Assembly: GCA_033961575.1 (NCBI GenBank)
Contig: CM066727.1
Coordinates: 86,488,501 to 86,552,500 of the forward strand
Source: Aselliscus stoliczkanus
Lineage: Eukaryota > Chordata > Mammalia > Chiroptera > Hipposideridae
Direction: 5' to 3'
Length of the DNA: 64,000 nt
Positions 50,640-63,433 of the stretch are shown here, piece by piece. A program made the position numbers and the translations under genes. Position 1 is the first letter of the stretch; each line of letters starts with the position of its first letter. The notes under the pieces were generated by a model. It did no database searches, was not told the origin of the DNA, and saw only the letters and a list, made by a program, of their open reading frames with translations.

Positions 50640-53610
50640 AAGAAAATAATAAAAATTAGAGCAAAAATAGGTGAACTGGTGAATAGAAAAACCAATGCAG
50701 ATAATTAATGAAATCAAAATATGGTTTTTTGAAAATATCAACAAAATTGACAAGACTTTAGCTTGATGGAGTAAGAAAAAAGAGAGAATCTCAAATTACT
50801 AAAATCAGAAAAGAAAGAGAAGACAATAGTACCAATTATGCAGAAATAATAAGGGTTTTAAGAGAGTATTATTAAATAACTGTATGCCAACAAATTGGAT
50901 AACCTAGATAAAATGGAGAAATTGCAAGAAACAAAGAAGTTATGAAGAATAAGCCATGCAGAATTAGAAGAGTCCAATAGGCTTATAACTAGTAGAGAGA
51001 TTAAATCCATGAACAAAAATCTCCCCTAAATAAAAGTTCTAGACCTCATGGTTTCACTGGTGAATTCTACCAAGCATTTAAAGAAAACCTAGTATTAGTC
51101 TTTCTGAAATCTTTTAAAAAAATTAACATTCTATGAAGCCACCAGCATTGCCCTGAAACCAAAGCCAGAAAAAGACACTAGAAGAAAAGGAAACTACAAA
51201 TCAATGTTCCTTATGAACGTTAATGCAAAAATCATCAGCAAAATACTAGCAAACCAAATTGAGAAGCTTATTAAAAAATTATACACCATGATCAAGTGGG
51301 ATTTATTCCTGAACGCAAGGATAGTTCAACATATGCAAGTTAATATAATTATCATATTAACAGAATAAAGGAAAAGAACCACATTATCATCTCAATTGAT
51401 ACAGAAAGAGCATTTAAAAAAATTCAACACCCTTTCATGATAAAAACACTCAACAAACTAGGAATAGATAGAAACTACCTCAACATAATAAACACCATAT
51501 ATGAAAAACCCACAGCTAACATCATACTTAATAGTGTAAGATGGAAAACTTTTCATTTACAATCAGGGATACAAGTAAGGCAAAAATGCCCATTTTCATC
51601 ACTTGTGTTCAACATAGTACTGGGAGTTATAGCCAGAGCAATTAGTTAAGAAAGAAAAATAAAAGCCATCCAAATTGGAAAAGAAAAAGAAATCTCTGTT
51701 TTCAGATGGTGTGATTTTATATGTAGAAAATCCTAAAGATTTCACCAAAAAACTGTTAAAATAAATAAATTTAACAAATTAGAAGGATACAAAGTCAACA
51801 CTCCAAAAAGTCAATTGCATTTTTATACACTAACAATGAACATCACAAATAGAAATGTTTAAAAGCAATTCCATTTACAATAGCAGCAAAAATAATAAAA
51901 TACTTAGGAATTAACTAAGGAGATGAAAGACTTGTACCATGAAAACTGCAAAACATTGCTTGAAAGAAAATAAAGGTGCCATAAATAAATAGAAAGATAT
52001 CATGTTCATGGATTGGAAGACTTAATATTGTTAAGCTGTCAATACTGCCTAAAACAATTTATAGATTCAGTACACTTGCTACCAAAGTATCACTGAGGTT
52101 TTGCAAAAATAGGAAAACTCAATTTACAGTTTATATGGAATCTTAAGGGACCCTGAAGAGCCAAAACAATCTTGATAAAGAAGAAGAAAACTGGAGAACT
52201 GATGCTTCCCTGTTTCAGAACTTAGCTACAAACCTACAGTAACCAAAATAGTGTGGTACTGGCATAAAGACAGACATATATAAAAATGGAATAAAATAGA
52301 AAGTCCAGGAATAAACCTGTTACATATGGTCAAATGATTTTTGACAAAGGTTTCAAACCATTCAGTGGGAAAACTTAATATCTACATCAAATGGTGTTGG
52401 GAAAACTGGATATCCACATGCAAAAGAATGAAGTTGGACCCTATCTATCATCATGCATAAAAATTAACTCACAACGGATCAGAGACTTGAATGTAAACAT
52501 AAAACTCTGAAAAGAAATCATAGGACAAAAGCTTCAAGACATTGGATCTGGCAATGATTTGGCACAGGCAACAAAGGAAAAAAGTAGACAATTCCAACTT
52601 CATGAAAATTTAAAGATTTTATGCATTAAAGATATTATCAGCAGAATAAACAGGCACCCACAGAATGGAAGAAAATATTGTTAGTCATATATCTGATAAG
52701 GAATTAATATCCAGAATATATAGAGAATTCCTAAAACTCAACAACAGAACAACCTGACTCAAAAATGGGCAAAGGACTCAAATAGACATTTCTCCAAAGA
52801 GATATATAAATGGCCCATAAGCACATGAGAAGATGCTAATCATCACTAATCATTAGCTAAATACAAATCAAAACTACAATAAGATACCCATTAGGATGGC
52901 TACTAACAAAAACAAAACAAAACAGAAAATAACAAATGTTGGCAGGGATGTGGAGAAATTGAAATACCTGTGTACTCTGAGAGTGAATGTAAAATAGTAT
53001 AGCTGCTGTGCAAAACAGTATGGAGGCTCCTCAAAAAATTAAAATTAGAATTATCATATGATCCAGAAATTCTACATCTGGGTTTATATCCAAAATAATT
53101 GAAAGCAGGGTCTCAAAGAGATATATACATAGCTATGGTCATAACAATGTTATTCACAATAGCTAAAAGATGGAAGCAACCCAAGTGGCCATCAATGGAT
53201 GAATAGATAAGCAAAATATAGTATATACATACAGTGGAATATTAGTCAGCTTTAAAAGGAAAGAAAATGCTGACATGTGCTATAACATAAATAAACTCTG
53301 AGGATACTATGCTAAGTGAAATGAGCCAATCACAAAAAGACACATACTGCATTATTCCACCTATATGAGGTACTTAGAGAGAGAAAGTAAAATGGTGGTT
53401 TCCAGGGACTGCGAATTGGGGTGTGTGTGTGTGTGACAAGTTATTGTTTAATAGGTATAGGTTTTCACTTTATAAGATGAAAAGAGTTATGGAGATGGAT
53501 GGTGATGGCGATTGCACAACCTTTTAAATGTATTTAGTACCATTGAACTGTACACTTAAAAATGGTTATGATGGTTAAGTAAATAAATTTCCTATAATCC
53601 AGCTCACAAG
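50640..53610 (+). mobile_element. LINE-1 ORF2 and 3' UTR, 3 kb, degenerate
   Basis: Reads through the ORF2 linker, reverse-transcriptase region ('tcaaaatatggttttttgaa', [53 protein letters not shown]) and C-terminal region to an L1M-type 3' end ('ttgaactgtacacttaaaaa', 'tggttatgatggttaagtaa'). The 5' end is missing; many stops and frameshifts. Longest continuous L1 in the window. Confidence 0.9.
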
Positions 53611-53939
53611 GGACTCAATAAATATTGGTTACATGAATGACTTCATTTTTTCTTACTATATGATTTATCAATATCTTGCCATTACCTTTAAATCCCTTCT
53701 GCCCTTGTCATTTTATCACACTTAATTTGCAAAACCACCCGTGATTAATTTAAATTTTCAATTTCTCCTTTTTATACGATGACTGCTGAGCACCGCTAAA
53801 GAAATTCACTGTCTCCAACATCTGCAAAGGCCTCCATGATGCCCAGCAGTTCTACATGCCTTTCCTTTCACCCATTGCCTCAACTCTACCATACTACCTC
53901 CTACCAAAAATGTCAACTTTTGCTAACCTTGGGTAACAG

Positions 53940-54300
53940 GCATTTTTAAATGCTTTTGCCAATATGGTGAGCAAAAAGTTGTATCTCGTTTTTTTTCATT
54001 TGGATTTTGGTGCTTCTAGTGAGAATGAACATTTAAAATATGTTTATTGGATGTTTGTGAATCACTTGCTCATGTTTTTTGCCATTTTTTCTACTAGGTT
54101 GTATCTTGTTATTTTCTGATATTCTTCATACATTAGCTATATTAACTCTCATATATTGTATATTACAGTTATTTTCTTCTAGGTCATCATTTGCCTTTTA
54201 AATTTGCCTATAGTATTTTCTGACATACCACCTTTAATTTTTGCATAGTAAGCTCTAATGTTTTTATTTGTTTGTTTGTTTTTTATTGTTTCTCCCTTGG
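53940..54300 (-). mobile_element. Probable LINE-1 fragment, antisense
   Basis: 'catttggattttggtgcttc' through 'cttgctcatgttttttgcca' and 'gttattttctgatattcttc' follow the usual antisense L1 ORF2 order, but strongly diverged. Confidence 0.4.
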
Positions 54301-56621
54301 GAGCATGTCATACTTGAAAACTTCCCCACAACAAGAAAATACATTTAGAACTTAACATATGCTAATGTTAGCAACTATCAGTGGGAAAATGTTAGGTTAT
54401 TTAATAAATTCATTTAAGTTGTGTGCTTTGGTCTTTCTGTGGTTTCACTTTTATATCAAATTTTTAATCTGCCTGAAGTTTGTTTTTGTCTATGTTGGGA
54501 AGGAAGGAACTTGTTTATTTTTTCCCAAATGGTTATCTATTTATTTTATTTTACTTTTGCACAAAAATTCCTCTAGGTTCTTATACATTTTATTAATCTT
54601 GTAAAGTTAAAATGAAACTTGCAAGAAAATGGGAAAATATAATGGATAATAAAAGGCAAGTTTTCAGGATAGCATCTTCCAATTAAAACCTAAAGCTGAA
54701 TAGGGTAAAAACAGGGAAAAAAAGCAATTGTAATTTGAATATATTAAGTACCAATTGTTACTGCAGCCTATGAGAGTTTATATCAGTGAATAGGTTTTGA
54801 CTATTTTTATTATTTACTATTGTAATTATTATCAATAATTGTTCCCTGAAGTGTTTTTCTCAGATATGAATTGGGCCATATTTAGGGATTTTTTTAAACA
54901 TTGGAATATGATACTGTTTACAGCTTATATGTTGCCTATATCTCAGGTTTTCAGGTTTCTTTCAAAAATTATCAAATTTTAATGTTCTATATTTTATATT
55001 AATTACATCTTTCTTTTATTCTGCATCTTATAAATTGTTCACTGCTTATAAGAGAGATTTTAGCCTTATTAAAAAAAAACACTTACTGAAGAATAGTCTT
55101 CATTAGCAAAGCACCCAAGTGAAAATTTTTGTTAATAGAAATTTAAATGGACAATATAATTGTTAAGAAGGATAGCTTTTAAAATAAAGATATAGCCGTA
55201 GATGAATTCTTTTCATATTATTTCTTCTGTGCTTTTAAAAAGACATTTTAGAAATGAATTCTTTCTCTAGTATGAAAATTCAATGACATAATTTTATTGA
55301 AAGATGTTCCTTTTCCCTAACAAAGCAGTTTGAAGCACTTGAGTATTTAAGTGCGTGTACTCCTTTTCCTTATCAGCCTCTCCTGAAACATTCGTAACTG
55401 CAAATCTAGCAAAACCTGAGGGGAAATATATCTATCTATACTGCTAAAGACACAATGCCATATCATTTTAAGCTAGACAGATATTTTCTGAACTTCTTTT
55501 CACTATTGTGATAGTACAATTCTAATTTAAAAGGCTATGGTATGTCATTAATGAAACCCATGTCAAATTAATAATAGGATTAATTTGTGCAACCCTCTGG
55601 AAAAAAAACAACACAAAAACCCAAAAAACTCTAAATGGTTATTTAAATAAATTGTGATTTCAATTCTAGGACATGGCTATTGTTTAGAATCTCTTTATAT
55701 GTTCAAAGTGTACGTGGACTAGCAGCTTGTTAGACGTGCAAAAATCGCAAGCTCCACCCCAGACCTACTAAATCAGAATACACATTTAGCAAGATTCCCT
55801 GGCCATTCACATTCAAATTAAGGTTTAAGAAGTGCTGTTCCAGACTTTGAGTTTTACCTTATGCCTTACAGATTGTTCTGCCAGGAGAAACAAACAAAAG
55901 CAATGTGTGTTTGGCATGTATGGCCAACTTCAGGTTAAGATTTCTGAGATTTGCAATTTCTGGGATTTAAAGGAAAATCATGACAAAAATAGAGGGAAAG
56001 ATCAAACATAGGACAGAATAAGAGGGAGATCTTTATTTGTGAGGCAAAAGTTCAAATTTTTTTCACATTTTTTCCACCAGTGTGTAAAATTTCTATCATT
56101 AGCTGGAGTACGGCCCAAGTAGTAGTGATAATATTAACACCACTTTTTCCCACTCACATCACTCTGATGCATCTGTCACTCGATGCTGGTGCTAACTGGC
56201 TTCCAAAGAAATAGAGTGTAAATAAGTTGGTGTTTGCTGTTGCCATTAAAACTGATAGAAATTTCTATATTGTGATTTTTGCTTTACATGAAGCTCATAG
56301 CGGTTGTTTGTTTTTAAAAAATTGCTACAACTTTTTATACATTGTCTAAATCACAAAGCCCACTTAATTGTACTGTTTCTAGTATGTGTTTTGGGGCTCT
56401 GTTGTTAGATGCACATATGTTTATAATTGTCGTATCTTTTTGATAATATACATTATAAAATGTCCTTTGTTTTAGTAAGGATTTTTGTTTTAAAATCTTT
56501 TTTGTCTGAAATTAGTATAGTCACTCTGGCTCTCCTTTGGTTATTGTTTGCAAGGTATATCATTTTCCATCCTTGTACTTTCAACCTATTTGTGTCTTTA
56601 AATCTAAAACGTGGGTTTTTT

Positions 56622-57048
56622 TTAAAGATTTTATTGGGGAACTGGGGGAGGGGAACAGTGTTGGGGAATTGGGGACGGGGAACAGACAAGGTGCTGTCTT
56701 TCGGTTCTTCAGTCTAGTTGCAGAGAACATCACTTCACTGGCCCATGTTGGTATCCTCATTGCGCTCTTCCCGGATGAGGCAGATCGGTCGCCGGCCTCT
56801 GGATGGTCGCTCATAGCGGCTATTGGCAGCTCATGCAGGCTGCCAGCCATTCATGCGGGCTGCAGGCCACTCACTGTAGCCTATGACAGCCTACTGCAGC
56901 AGGGGCTGCAGCCTACACCGTCGCCGGGGCTCGCAACCCAGCTCCAGGTGGAGCTGTTGTTAGCTGTAGAGCCCTCATATGTGGGATCCGAACCAGGGCC
57001 GCTGGTGTTCCAAGCCAGCTCTTAACCAATGTGCCACTTGGCCTGCCC
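56622..57048 (-). mobile_element. Long tRNA-derived SINE, antisense
   Basis: Begins with the reversed tail (AAGATTTTATTGGGGAACTG) and ends with the reversed tRNA head (…CACTTGGCCTGCCC). Target duplication CTAAAACGTGGGTTTT/CTAAAATGTGTTTTTT. Confidence 0.92.
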
Positions 57049-57302
57049 TAAAATGTGTTTTTTTTTGAAGACCACGTATAATTGGGTCATTTTTTTTTAA
57101 TATATTTGCCAGTCTCTGGTTTTGGTTGGCACATTTAATCCATTTACATTTAAGTTAATTGCTAAAAAACTAGGGTTTATGTCTGCCGGTTTGCCATTTG
57201 TTCTTGTATGTCTTAAGTGTTTTTGTTTCTCAGTCCATTACTGAATTCTTTTGTGTTAAGCAAACATTGTCTAGCATGCTATTTAATTCCCTTATTATTT
57301 AA

Positions 57303-57303
<1 letters not shown>

Positions 57304-57338
<35 letters not shown>
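57304..57338. repeat. (GT)n microsatellite
   Basis: About 17 uninterrupted GT units. Confidence 0.95.
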
Positions 57339-57340
<2 letters not shown>

Positions 57341-57807
57341 AGTTAGTTAATTATTTTCTTAGTGGTACCCTGGGAATTACAATTGACACCTTAATTTATA
57401 ACAACTTAATTTTGATTACTACCAACTTACTTTCAATAATATACAAAAGCTTCGCTCCTATATAGTCTGATTACCCTCTTCCTTTGTGCTATTATTGTTA
57501 ACAAATTGTATCTTTCTATGTTGTGTGTTCATCAACATCAATTTATAATTATTGCTTCATGCAGTTGTCTTTTAATTAGATAGGAGGAAACAAGTAGTTA
57601 CAAACAGAAAATACATTAATACTGTCTTTTATGTTTACTTATGTGGAAACCTTTACTGGTATTATTTCTTTATGAGAATATGAGTTAATGTTTCATGTTT
57701 CTTCATTTTATCCTGAAGGATTCCCTTAAAATTTCTCATAGAGCAGACTTGCTAGTGAAGAATTTTTGTTTTTGTTTATTTGAATGTGCTAAGTTCTCCT
57801 TCATTTT

Positions 57808-57915
57808 TTTTTTTTTTTTTTGAGGGCAGTGTCACTGGCCCTCATATGTGGGACCTGACCCGGGGCCTCTGGCTTCCCAAGCTAGCGCTTAACCACCGCA
57901 CCACTCGGCCGGCCC
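57808..57915 (-). mobile_element. Young tRNA-derived SINE, antisense, in LINE-1
   Basis: Perfect target duplication AAGTTCTCCTTCATTTT on both sides (57791-57807 and 57916-57932). The reverse complement reads GGGCCGGCCGAGTGGTGCGG to 'cagtgacactgccctca' plus A tail. Confidence 0.94.
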
Positions 57916-58563
57916 AAGTTCTCCTTCATTTTTGAAGAAGAGTTTTACTAAATATAGAATTCTTGGTAGACAGTCTATTTCTTTCAGCCCTTGAATGGGT
58001 CATCCAATGCCTTCAGGCCTCCATGCTTTCTGATGAGAAATCCATTATGAATTTTTGAGAATCCTTTGTTTGTAATGAGTTACCACTCTCTTCTTGCTTT
58101 CAGAATCTCTCACTTTCTTTGTCTTTTGACAGTTTGATTATGTTGTGTCTCAGTGTAGTTCTATTTAAGTTAATTCTACTCAGAGTTCATAACTTCTTGG
58201 ATGTTTAGATAGGTTTTAAAAATCACAGCCACTGAGCTGCCAACAGGTAGCAGGATGGCTCAGCTAAAAAAAAAAAATGCAAATAAAAAATCATATTTAT
58301 GAAATCTTCTGCCATTATTTCTTCAAATACTTTGCATCCTTCCTTCTGAGATCCCCACTGTATTAATGTTGATGGTATCTCTGAGGCTCTGTTAATCAGC
58401 TCTCATTCTTGTTTCCTTTCTGTTTCTCAAACTGGATAATCTTTTTTGTTTTGTTTTGTTTTTAAGTCTTCATGGTCTTTTGATTCCACTTTTTTCTTTT
58501 TTTTAATTAATTAATTAATTAATTATTTTTATTAGTTTCAGGTGTCAGACTGGATATTCTTTT

Positions 58564-58970
58564 TTTAAAAAAATATTTTATTGGGGAATTGGGAGAGGGG
58601 AACAGACAAGTTGCTGTCCTTTTGTTCTTCAGTCTAGTTGTGGAGGATGTTGCTTTCCTGGCCCATATTGGTATTGTGATAATTGCGCTCTTCCCAGGTG
58701 AGGCAGTCGCTTGCTGACCATTGGGCAGCAGCTCACTGAGGCTCATGGCAGCTCCCGAAAGTACAAGCCAGCTGCTGGCCAGCTCCACTGCAGCCTATGC
58801 CTGCGCGGGCAACTCACAGCAGCCCAGCTCCAGGTTGAGCTGTTGTTCACCATCTTAACTGTAGAGGGTGCAGCATCACTGGCCCTCATGTGGGATCTGA
58901 ACCCTGGCCCTGCTGCTCAGAGCTGGCATCCCAAGGCAACTCTTAACCAAAGTGCCACTCGGCCGGCCCC
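58564..58970 (-). mobile_element. Long tRNA-derived SINE, antisense
   Basis: Reversed tail (ATTTTATTGGGGAATTGGG) to reversed head (GTGCCACTCGGCCGGCCCC). Same family as 39567 and 48288. Confidence 0.9.
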
Positions 58971-59499
58971 ATTTCTATCTCTTTATTGATAGTCTCTATT
59001 TAGTGAAACATTGTTCTCATACTTTACTTTAGTTCATTAACATGGTTCCTTTTAGTTCTTTGAACATATTTAACACAGCCTGTTTAAAGTCTTTGTCTAG
59101 TAATTCCAGAGTCTGAGCTTTCTCAGGGATTTCCTGTTGACTTTTTTTCTGTGCATGGACCATAAGTTTTTGTTTGTTCACATGTATTATAATTTTTTGT
59201 TTTCATTGGTTTTATTTTCAGAGGTCCATGCTTTGCCATTCCTGCTGGTGTCACTTATTATAAACTTTTATACATAAAATATGCTTAATATAAATCCTGG
59301 TATTTTAAAATTCTTATGCTTTCTATCTACCTGATAAAAGACTATAGTCTGTGATGTGGACTTTTAAGCACCAGATTTTGTTTCACTTACAAAATCTGAC
59401 TATATTAATCTTATAAGTGCTATGAAAAATGTTTTTGAAAAAATGTATGCCATCTCTTCTTGGCTATCATGATGCCAGCAAGTAGGGATAATGAACTTG

Positions 59500-59610
59500 G
59501 CATACATTCCAGTCACTGCCAGGTACTCTACTCAGTAGTTTATGTGCAACAATCCCATTTAATCCTTGCAGAATCCTTCTGAAGCTCTGTGAATTTAAAT
59601 AATGTAAAAT
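59500..59610 (-). repeat. MIR-like remnant
   Basis: 'actgccaggtactctactca' with 'atcccatttaatccttgcag' corresponds to the reversed MIR 3' end. Confidence 0.55.
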
Positions 59611-60220
59611 TAATCCAAAATGTAAAATTAATCTCTTTATCTCCATAGCCCAAGATTTTAGTGGCAGTATTATACTATTTCTGTGAAGTGTGTGACCCAT
59701 GAACCTATCTCCTGAAAATTGCCCGGGGTGCTTGTTGAAAGACAGAGTCCTAGACCTTGAACTTACACATATTGAACCAAAATTTTTGAGATTTTAGCCT
59801 AAGGATGGGTGATCATTCTCAATTATATTATATTATAGCTGGGGAAGTGCTGGTCTCTGGATTGCTTTTTTCTCATGACTTGGGCTAAAAAACAAAACAG
59901 CCATTTGAAATCTGTATAAAAATATAATTCTACAGTTCAAAGACCACTAAGTTGCCTCACATTTTTTTGAATTTTAGAAGTACAAATTCTTTACTTATAA
60001 TTGTGATATATCAATTCTGAGTTAATCTAACAAAAAAACTTTTGTGTCACCTTCTGTGCTAATTAGTACAATATAAAACTATTGATAAATTATTGATTTT
60101 CTAATGTGTCAGCCAATTTTTACATGTTTTGTGTGTATTATTTTATTGTGAACTAGCATTTACTTATACATTAAAAAATTTAGTGGGAAAAATTAGTGGA
60201 TAAACTATATTTGATTTTAG

Positions 60221-60352
60221 GTTGAAATCCTACCACCTGATCTTGGACCAAGTTCTGCTTTAAATCAGATACTCATTTTGTTGCATGAAGTTTGGGCATC
60301 TTATGATTCTTCAGTCCTACCATTAGATGCTCATCAAGCTGATTTTGTGTAG
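60221..60352 (+). pseudogene. COG6 pseudogene: COG6 pseudogene exon ([12 protein letters not shown] segment)
   Basis: Encodes [20 protein letters not shown] to [10 protein letters not shown], then TAG where human has CAG (Q). Acceptor TTTTAG and donor GTATGT are intact. Confidence 0.93.
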
Positions 60353-60707
60353 GTATGTTGTAAATTTATTTTAATGATGGCTTATTGCTCCTCTATTGTA
60401 CATTCTGTTGCAATTCTGGCATTTTATGACCAGAATTATATTTTGACAATCCCTCATATTAATTTTTCCTTCAAATATTAAATCAGTTGTATTTAATTTA
60501 AAAAGCATTTATTCAGCGATGATCATTTTAAAAGCTATAATAATTATTACACCATTTAATCTTTTTTCATATACTGTAAATTGGCCTCTGTAAGTTGGCT
60601 CCCTTCAAATTAGTTTGGCATTCATTCTGAAGTGCCATTAACCCAAGCCTGTATCACTGATTGGGAAATAAAGAATACATTTAATTTTATTTTTCATTTA
60701 TGGTTTT

Positions 60708-60868
60708 TTTATCATGTGTCTTGATCTTCTCCTCCAGATACGTATGGTATCAGCCAGCAATTTGGGCACAGCTAACATGGCCACTTTCATGGTCAAGTTA
60801 CTATATATGATGAAGGCAACATTAGCTCTGAATTTACTGACAGATGTCTAGAAATGCTGTAGTTTCAA
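60708..60868 (+). pseudogene. COG6 pseudogene: COG6 pseudogene exon ([15 protein letters not shown] segment)
   Basis: After a frameshifted start (SCVL...), it reads [20 protein letters not shown] and MMKATLAL, then a small deletion, a further frame change and a TAG before FQ. Human has [20 protein letters not shown]. Left edge approximate because the acceptor is eroded. Confidence 0.9.
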
Positions 60869-60984
60869 GTTAACTTTGCCATAAAATTATTGCTCACTGT
60901 GATAGAATCTTTTTTCTAAATGTGATCTCAGTTACTGACTTTATGACCTAATTTCTGTAAATCCCTTGTTATAGTCTGATGATA

Positions 60985-60986
60985 CA

Positions 60987-61029
<43 letters not shown>
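60985..61029. repeat. (CA)n microsatellite
   Basis: About 22 CA units, almost uninterrupted, 120 bp behind the last COG6 pseudogene exon. Confidence 0.95.
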
Positions 61030-61030
<1 letters not shown>

Positions 61031-62885
61031 TCAATATTTCAGTTTTGTTTTGGAGAAGTCAGAATGTGTAATGGGTAAGATTGTATTCAAACCATAGTAT
61101 GTGATGGTAGAATAAAGCTTTTATGATTAATTTGAACAATTATTCTGTATGCAGATTCAGTTTCTGAACTGTGAATAATATGTTGTATTTTTCAAGCTAT
61201 GTAGCTTGTACAGAAGGTGTTACAGAGCACAGATATATTTTTATCTATGTGTAAACCAGTGTTAAGCAAAACATTACAATTTGTTATACCAATCACTCTA
61301 GACCTTAATCCAAATGGTATCATTTAAGAGTTTGTAAAATGGCTAAAACAAAGCCTTTTATAAAATTTATCAATACTTGGGTTCTAATTTTAAAATAGTG
61401 ATTTTTGGTAGGTAGAATTTAAAACAAAACTTTGAATGTACTGTGTTATCACAAGCATATAAGCAATTTGGCAGTGGCTATTGTAAAAATGCATTGGTAA
61501 AATTTTGGAGGAATTTGGAGAAAAAAATTGAGGAATGAATTTGATACATCTAAATTTGTGGTATTTTCTAATTTCTAATTCCTCTTTTTAAAAGAAATAT
61601 AATGAAGTATAATTAATTTTCCTTTCTTGTAGAACTTTTTCTGTTTTATATAGAATTAATAAAGTCCTTTAAAAATTTATTAGTTTTTAGTGTATTTATC
61701 ACTAATTCAACTCCAAATGCTGCCATCTGTCTAAATCTTTTTTTTGAGATGTTCACATGTATCAAGTGTTTACTAATCTGTTTTATCACCAATTATTTGC
61801 ATTCCTTAAATATTCCATAGGCATTTTTTTGCATTTCAAGAAGATAGGCCCAACTGTGTAAGTACTTACTAAGTCTGCACTTGCATCAGGCTTGCTGATG
61901 ATAGGCTGTTGGCCAGTGCTAGTTGCAAGGGCCAGCCCAAAGTCATTGTGAAAGAGGATTGTATAAGGATGTGAATACTGGAAGGCATGGTTTATTTGGC
62001 TCCCCAAAGTAACAGTTTCCCTTGTTCAGTAAAAGATCCTTGATTTTCAGAACTTTTTATCAATCCAATTAATTTTCTTCCACTGTTACTTAGCTTCTTC
62101 CAGTGTTTCAAGCAAGAAGTCTAGGCTAGTCTGATTCTCTGTTGTTTGTAGTAACTTATTCTATCCATCTGGAAGCCTGTAAGGATTTTCCTTTGGGTTC
62201 AGATAGTTTCTCAGGATATTTTTTGGTATGTTTCTTTTTCCATTATTTTCATTTTGGAGTTTTTAGAACTCTTTCAATCTGAAAATTAAACCCTTTCTTC
62301 TCTTCAATGAAGTTTGCTATTATTTTTAATTAATTATTACTTCTCCATCTGTTACTTTTTATATTCTGAAGCCCCTGTCCTTAATTGGCTTTATCTCCTG
62401 AATCTGTCTGATAACTTTTTAAAAATCTCTTCACTTTAATCTATTCCCCTGAGGTTTCTTCTGTATTAGTTTTCTTCCATTTTTTTCCTTCAGATATTAA
62501 TTTGGTTCTTATCAGTAACTTTTTCATTAAATGTTTACATTTGCACATCTTGTCTTTTTTTTTTTTTTTTTGACTACCAGTAAATCTAGTAAGTAAGGAC
62601 TCTAATTGTACTTTCCTGGCATTCACTTAAAAAAAAAAACTCTGTGTTTTTCAATACTGTTACCTCAGGAAAAGGTACCTGTTCTGATTATTCAGATGGA
62701 TTTCCTCTTAGAATCTACTCACCTCTTTTAAATCAGTTGTAAGTTTTTTTATGGCAAGGGCTCAGCTATTGGAATTACTTGGACAATGGCAAGCACTCAG
62801 GTGGAAATAGCACAGCTAATGGTGTAGTGTGTCATTGACAAACAAAGTGGTAAAACTGAGGGAAATTTCTGGTGTGAAATAGAAG

Positions 62886-62951
62886 AAAGACCTCCAGACT
62901 CTCAGGCCTGTACTGGTAAAAGACCTCCAGACTCTCAGGCCTGTACTGGTA
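62886..62951 (+). repeat. 33-bp direct tandem duplication
   Basis: Two adjacent copies of a 33-bp segment containing 'gacctccagactctcaggcc', identical apart from one A in the A-run at the joint. Confidence 0.9.
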
Positions 62952-63433
62952 AAAGTAAGGGAGCAGCAGGCTTCTACCCACTAAGGAATACTAGGGAATA
63001 TTTCAACCCATCAGAGTAGGCCCCTTCTGTGGCTTCTGCTTCCAATAATATTAGATGGTTTCCCCAAAGACAGCACAAAGCAGGTGAGCACATACAAGTC
63101 ATTTCTGCTAGCTGGGTCTTCTTAGGTAGTTCCTGAACCTGAAATCTTTGATCAACACTCTGCTGGGTCCACAACTCTCTCCTAGTCACAGATCTGCCTT
63201 CTCCTCAGGAGAACTTACTGCCTCAGCCCCAATGAGATATACTTCAGGCTTTTTCAGATGGCTTGATTGGTTGAGTCAGTTCAGCAAGCTGGGAGGGTGA
63301 AGGAGTGAGGAGGTCAGGAACATCAGGCCCTTATCTTCCCAGAATTCTTCCAAAGTATTTTATTTCAAACTGTTGTTTATTAGTGTTTTTGTTTGTTTGT
63401 TTGTGTTCTGCTTATTACCAGCTTTTAAAAGAA

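Larger units (their letters stand above)
56380..59240 (-). mobile_element. LINE-1, antisense, with four nested insertions
   Basis: Antisense ORF2 5' region ('ggctctgttgttagatgcac', 'ttttgtctgaaattagtata', 'ttcaacctatttgtgtcttt') continues to about 59.2 kb. It is split by a long SINE (56622-57048), a short SINE (57808-57915), an A-tailed SINE scrap (58228-58278) and a second long SINE (58564-58970). Confidence 0.75.
44981..60220. other. 15-kb COG6 pseudogene intron filled with LINE-1 and SINE
   Basis: At least half of this interval is LINE-1-derived (47.3-53.6 kb in sense, 56.4-59.2 kb in antisense), with SINEs and microsatellites. 44.98-46.2 kb and 54.6-56.38 kb hold nothing I recognise. No other gene is supported. 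Confidence 0.6.
31688..60868 (+). pseudogene. COG6 pseudogene: COG6 unprocessed pseudogene (seven exons recognised)
   Basis: COG6 is a subunit of the COG complex that tethers vesicles at the Golgi. Seven exon remnants occur in the correct order and orientation: 31688-31790, 36542-36644, 36734-36825, 38807-38898, 44861-44980, 60221-60352 and 60708-60868. Together they cover roughly the second third of the protein. Introns are retained (89 bp to 15 kb), so this is a copy of genomic DNA, not a retrocopy. Lesions include frameshifts in the first two exons, TAG stops replacing the last codons of the fifth and sixth, frameshifts, a small deletion and a TAG in the seventh, and damaged splice sites. 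An exon expected between 36825 and 38807 (human VEENIQEVV segment), all earlier exons and all later exons were not found. A functional COG6 should exist elsewhere in the genome. Confidence 0.9.
60869..63433. other. AT-rich terminal stretch without genes
   Basis: No later COG6 exon (human IEAHLDTL onward) was found. It contains a (CA)n run (60985-61029), a 33-bp tandem duplication (about 62886-62951) and, around 61.8-63.3 kb, GC-richer text on the minus strand that may be old L1 5'-region sequence. Not resolved. Confidence 0.5.

Noticed and set aside
51437..51649. Reverse-transcriptase-like frame as a possible domesticated gene
   Set aside because: It is a short open piece of a heavily broken L1 ORF2 that continues in other frames on both sides.
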